Shown here piece after piece: positions 62,412 to 64,000 of a stretch of DNA of 64,000 bases. This DNA comes from Rhodospirillales bacterium. Its GTDB lineage: Bacteria; Pseudomonadota; Alphaproteobacteria; Rhodospirillales; Magnetospirillaceae. The position numbers and the translations under genes were made by a program. Under the pieces are notes generated by a model. That model searched no databases, was not told where the DNA came from, and saw nothing but the letters and a program-made list of their open reading frames with translations. The DNA lies in contig JACFNC010000016.1 of NCBI GenBank assembly GCA_019455065.1, positions 38,653 through 102,652 of the forward strand, written 5' to 3'. Positions within the stretch are counted from its first letter, which is position 1. Each line of letters begins with the position of its first letter.

Positions 62412-62636
62412 ATGGAACTTGATGCCGCGAAAATGATTGGTGCCGGTCTCGCCGTGATCGGGTTGTCCGGCGTGGGCTCCGGTATCGGCAGCATCTTCTC
62501 CAGCCTGGTCAGCTCGGTCTCGCGCAACCCGGCTTCGCGCCCGCAGATCTTCGGCCTCGCCATTCTGGGCTTCGCCCTGGTCGAGGCGGTGGCCCTGTAC
62601 GCCCTGCTGATCGCCTTCCTGATCCTGTTCGGCTAA
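62412..62636 (+). CDS. atpE: F0F1 ATP synthase subunit c
   Basis: 74 residues, two helices joined by the polar loop SRNPASRPQ. Proton-carrying Glu58 is in [15 protein letters not shown], and the helix-1 Gly motif is GVGSGIGS. The c-ring is H+-type, since the Na+-ligand pattern is not seen. 58 bases after atpB. Confidence 0.97.
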   Translation: MELDAAKMIGAGLAVIGLSGVGSGIGSIFSSLVSSVSRNPASRPQIFGLAILGFALVEAVALYALLIAFLILFG

Positions 62637-62704
62637 GACCGTCAGCAAGACCGGAGCCGGCGGCGCGCCGAGGCGGGCTGCCGGCTTTGTAGGAGCGGAG
62701 ACCC

Positions 62705-63190
62705 ATGCCTCAACTCGACGTCAGTACATTTCCCACCCAGCTCATCTGGCTGGCGATCAGCTTCATCGCCTTGTACGTACTGATGTCGAAGCTGGCGCTG
62801 CCGCGCATCGCCCATGTCCTTGATGCGCGCCAGAAGCGCATCGACGACTGCATCGCGCAGGCCGAGGAGTTCCGCAAGGAGGCCGAGGAGGCGCTTGGCG
62901 CCTATGAAAAGGCCCTTGCCGAATCCAAGGCCAAGGCGCAGGAGATGCTGCGCGAGACCACCGAAGGCCTCAACAAGCAGGCCGAAGCCCGCCAGAAGGA
63001 ACTGGGCGACCGGTTGGCCCAGCAGATCAAGGACGGCGAGACCCGCATCGCCGCGGCCAAGCAGGCGGCGCTCGCCAACGTGCGCGACGTCGCGGCCGAG
63101 GTCGCCCGGACCGCCGTCGAGAAGGTCGCGGGCCTCGCGGTTGACGCGGGCAAGGCCTCCGCCGCCGTCGACGCCGCCCTCAAGGAGTAG
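62705..63190 (+). CDS. atpF': F0F1 ATP synthase subunit b'
   Basis: 161 residues: one N-terminal membrane helix ([20 protein letters not shown]) and a long coiled-coil helix (about 40-150) forming half of the peripheral stalk. The first residues ([15 protein letters not shown]) are the b' signature. Pairs with subunit b encoded next, four bases after its stop. Confidence 0.96.
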   Translation: MPQLDVSTFPTQLIWLAISFIALYVLMSKLALPRIAHVLDARQKRIDDCIAQAEEFRKEAEEALGAYEKALAESKAKAQEMLRETTEGLNKQAEARQKELGDRLAQQIKDGETRIAAAKQAALANVRDVAAEVARTAVEKVAGLAVDAGKASAAVDAALKE

Positions 63191-63194
63191 CGCC

Positions 63195-63731
63195 ATGCAG
63201 GCACTTGCCGCGGAAACCGCCAACCAGGCTGCGGCGCACGCCGAGGCTTTCTACGTGGCGCCCGAGTTCTGGGTGGCCATCGCCTTCTTCATCCTGATCG
63301 GGCTGGTGTTCAAGCCGGTTGGCCGCGCCGTCACCCAGGCCCTCGACATGCGCGGCAACGCCATCGCCGCGCGCATCGAGGAGGCGCGCAAGCTGCGCGA
63401 CGACGCCCAGGAGATGCTGGCCACCTATCAGCGCCGTCAGCGCGACGCCATGCGCGAGGCCGAGGAGATTCTGGCCCATGCCAAGGCCGAGGCGCAGCGC
63501 ACCAGCGAGCAGGCCGCCCGCGACCTGGAGGAGACCCTGAAGCGGCGCCAGCAGCAGGCCCTGGACCGCATCGCCCAGGCCGAGGCCCGCGCCCTGCAGG
63601 AGGTGCGCGACATGGCGGTCAACGTCGCCATCGCCGCCACCCAGCGCCTGATCGCCGAGAACCTGTCCTCCGACAAGGCCGCCGCCCTCGTCGACGGCGC
63701 CATCCAGGACCTCCCCGGCAAGCTGCACTGA
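63195..63731 (+). CDS. atpF: F0F1 ATP synthase subunit b
   Basis: 178 residues from ATG 63195. N-terminal helix [20 protein letters not shown] then a long amphipathic helix ([40 protein letters not shown]). It dimerises with b' to make the stator linking subunit a to F1. The F1 genes are not in the window, matching the split atp operons of alphaproteobacteria. The open frame to 62814 is antisense-like overlap, not coding. Confidence 0.96.
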   Translation: MQALAAETANQAAAHAEAFYVAPEFWVAIAFFILIGLVFKPVGRAVTQALDMRGNAIAARIEEARKLRDDAQEMLATYQRRQRDAMREAEEILAHAKAEAQRTSEQAARDLEETLKRRQQQALDRIAQAEARALQEVRDMAVNVAIAATQRLIAENLSSDKAAALVDGAIQDLPGKLH

Positions 63732-63770
63732 GCCAATAAGCAGCTTTCGATCGGACGGAACAACCTCCCT

Positions 63771-63842
63771 CCCGTCACCCCCGGGCTCGACCCGGGGGTC
63801 AAATCCCCAGGAGATGGCCGGGCCAAGCCCGGCCCTGACGGG
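63771..63842. repeat. Dispersed palindromic repeat (REP-like), type 1
   Basis: Outer arms CCCGTCA (63771-63777) and TGACGGG (63836-63842) enclose two nested stems, CCCCCGGG..CCCGGGGG and GGCCGGGC..GCCCGGCC. Similar GTCATCCCCGGG..CCCGGGGAT units recur in intergenic DNA of many alphaproteobacteria. Confidence 0.6.
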
Positions 63843-63857
63843 AAGGTGGCAAGAGAA

Positions 63858-63878
63858 CCCCGCGAAAGCGGGGTTTTT
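63858..63878 (+). terminator. Intrinsic terminator after the F0 operon
   Basis: CCCCGC (63858-63863), GAAA loop, GCGGGG (63868-63873), then five T. It lies 127 bases after the atpF stop, in the direction of the ATP synthase genes, between two palindromic repeats. Confidence 0.85.
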
Positions 63879-63879
63879 G

Positions 63880-63955
63880 TCATTGCGAGGAGCCAAGCGA
63901 CGAAGCAATCCAGCTAGCGGGATGGCTGGATTGCTTCGCCTGCGGCTCGCAATGA
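63880..63955. repeat. Dispersed palindromic repeat (REP-like), type 2
   Basis: Arms TCATTGCGAG (63880-63889) and CTCGCAATGA (63946-63955) with an inner pair GAAGCAATCCA / TGGATTGCTTC. The unit TCATTGCGAGGAGC..GAAGCAATCCAG is a widespread intergenic element in proteobacterial genomes. The remaining 45 bases to the window edge hold no gene that I can see. Confidence 0.7.
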
Positions 63956-64000
63956 TGGGGTGGACGGCCCCTGCTCCCAGGCATCGCGATGTGCCAGAGT

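Overview
This is a high-GC chromosomal segment from an alphaproteobacterium, most likely of the Rhodospirillales type. The assignment rests on several features: a CcrM-type methyltransferase beside rnhB; the mutY-dciA-dsbA-smc order; an F0-only ATP synthase operon with separate b' and b subunits; a petABC (bc1) operon; a phasin; and an MTA-salvage set (mtnP, mtnA, class II aldolase) like the one described in Rhodospirillum. Coding density is very high, many genes overlap by 1-4 bases, and no rRNA, tRNA, IS element, phage gene or CRISPR array was seen.

Region 1 (1-4.5 kb) is signalling. It holds the N-terminal part of a receiver-like protein lacking the usual phospho-acceptor Asp, a five-PAS GGDEF-EAL protein, and a secreted Sel1-repeat protein. 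Region 2 (4.5-25 kb) is the outstanding feature: eight minus-strand genes read glgE, treS-maltokinase, glgB, glgX, treZ, malQ, treY, glgP. TreS-Mak-GlgE-GlgB can build branched alpha-glucan from trehalose, TreY-TreZ turn glucan back into trehalose, and GlgX, MalQ and GlgP degrade or remodel it, so one operon encodes a closed trehalose-glycogen cycle. GlgE carries an extra complete GH13 catalytic domain at its N-terminus.

Region 3 (25-31.5 kb) has a small two-helix membrane protein, a double cold-shock-domain protein, a phasin, a small lipoprotein, msrPQ, a TetR regulator, proC, a YbjN-like gene and ubiK. Region 4 (31.5-39.5 kb) is a plus-strand housekeeping run: hldD, lgt, a MidA/NDUFAF7-like methyltransferase, pgeF, a tiny ORF coupled to a lipoprotein, prs, rplY, pth and ychF. 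Three hairpins lie upstream of rplY.

Region 5 (39.5-47.5 kb, minus strand) holds a VOC protein, a probable DHAP-shunt cluster (mtnP, a soluble chemoreceptor, mtnA, class II aldolase) and petABC with a clear intrinsic terminator. Region 6 (47.5-57.6 kb) is mixed: trmL, hemF, a TPR protein with a methyltransferase, an HPF-cold-shock fusion, rnhB, ccrM, an acetyltransferase, DUF488 and DUF1330 proteins, a 38-residue membrane peptide, the wreck of an EamA transporter, mutY, dciA and a DsbA-like protein. Region 7 (57.6-64 kb) holds smc, then the F0 ATP synthase operon (atpI, B, E, F', F) behind a near-consensus promoter, and ends in dispersed palindromic repeats and an intrinsic terminator.
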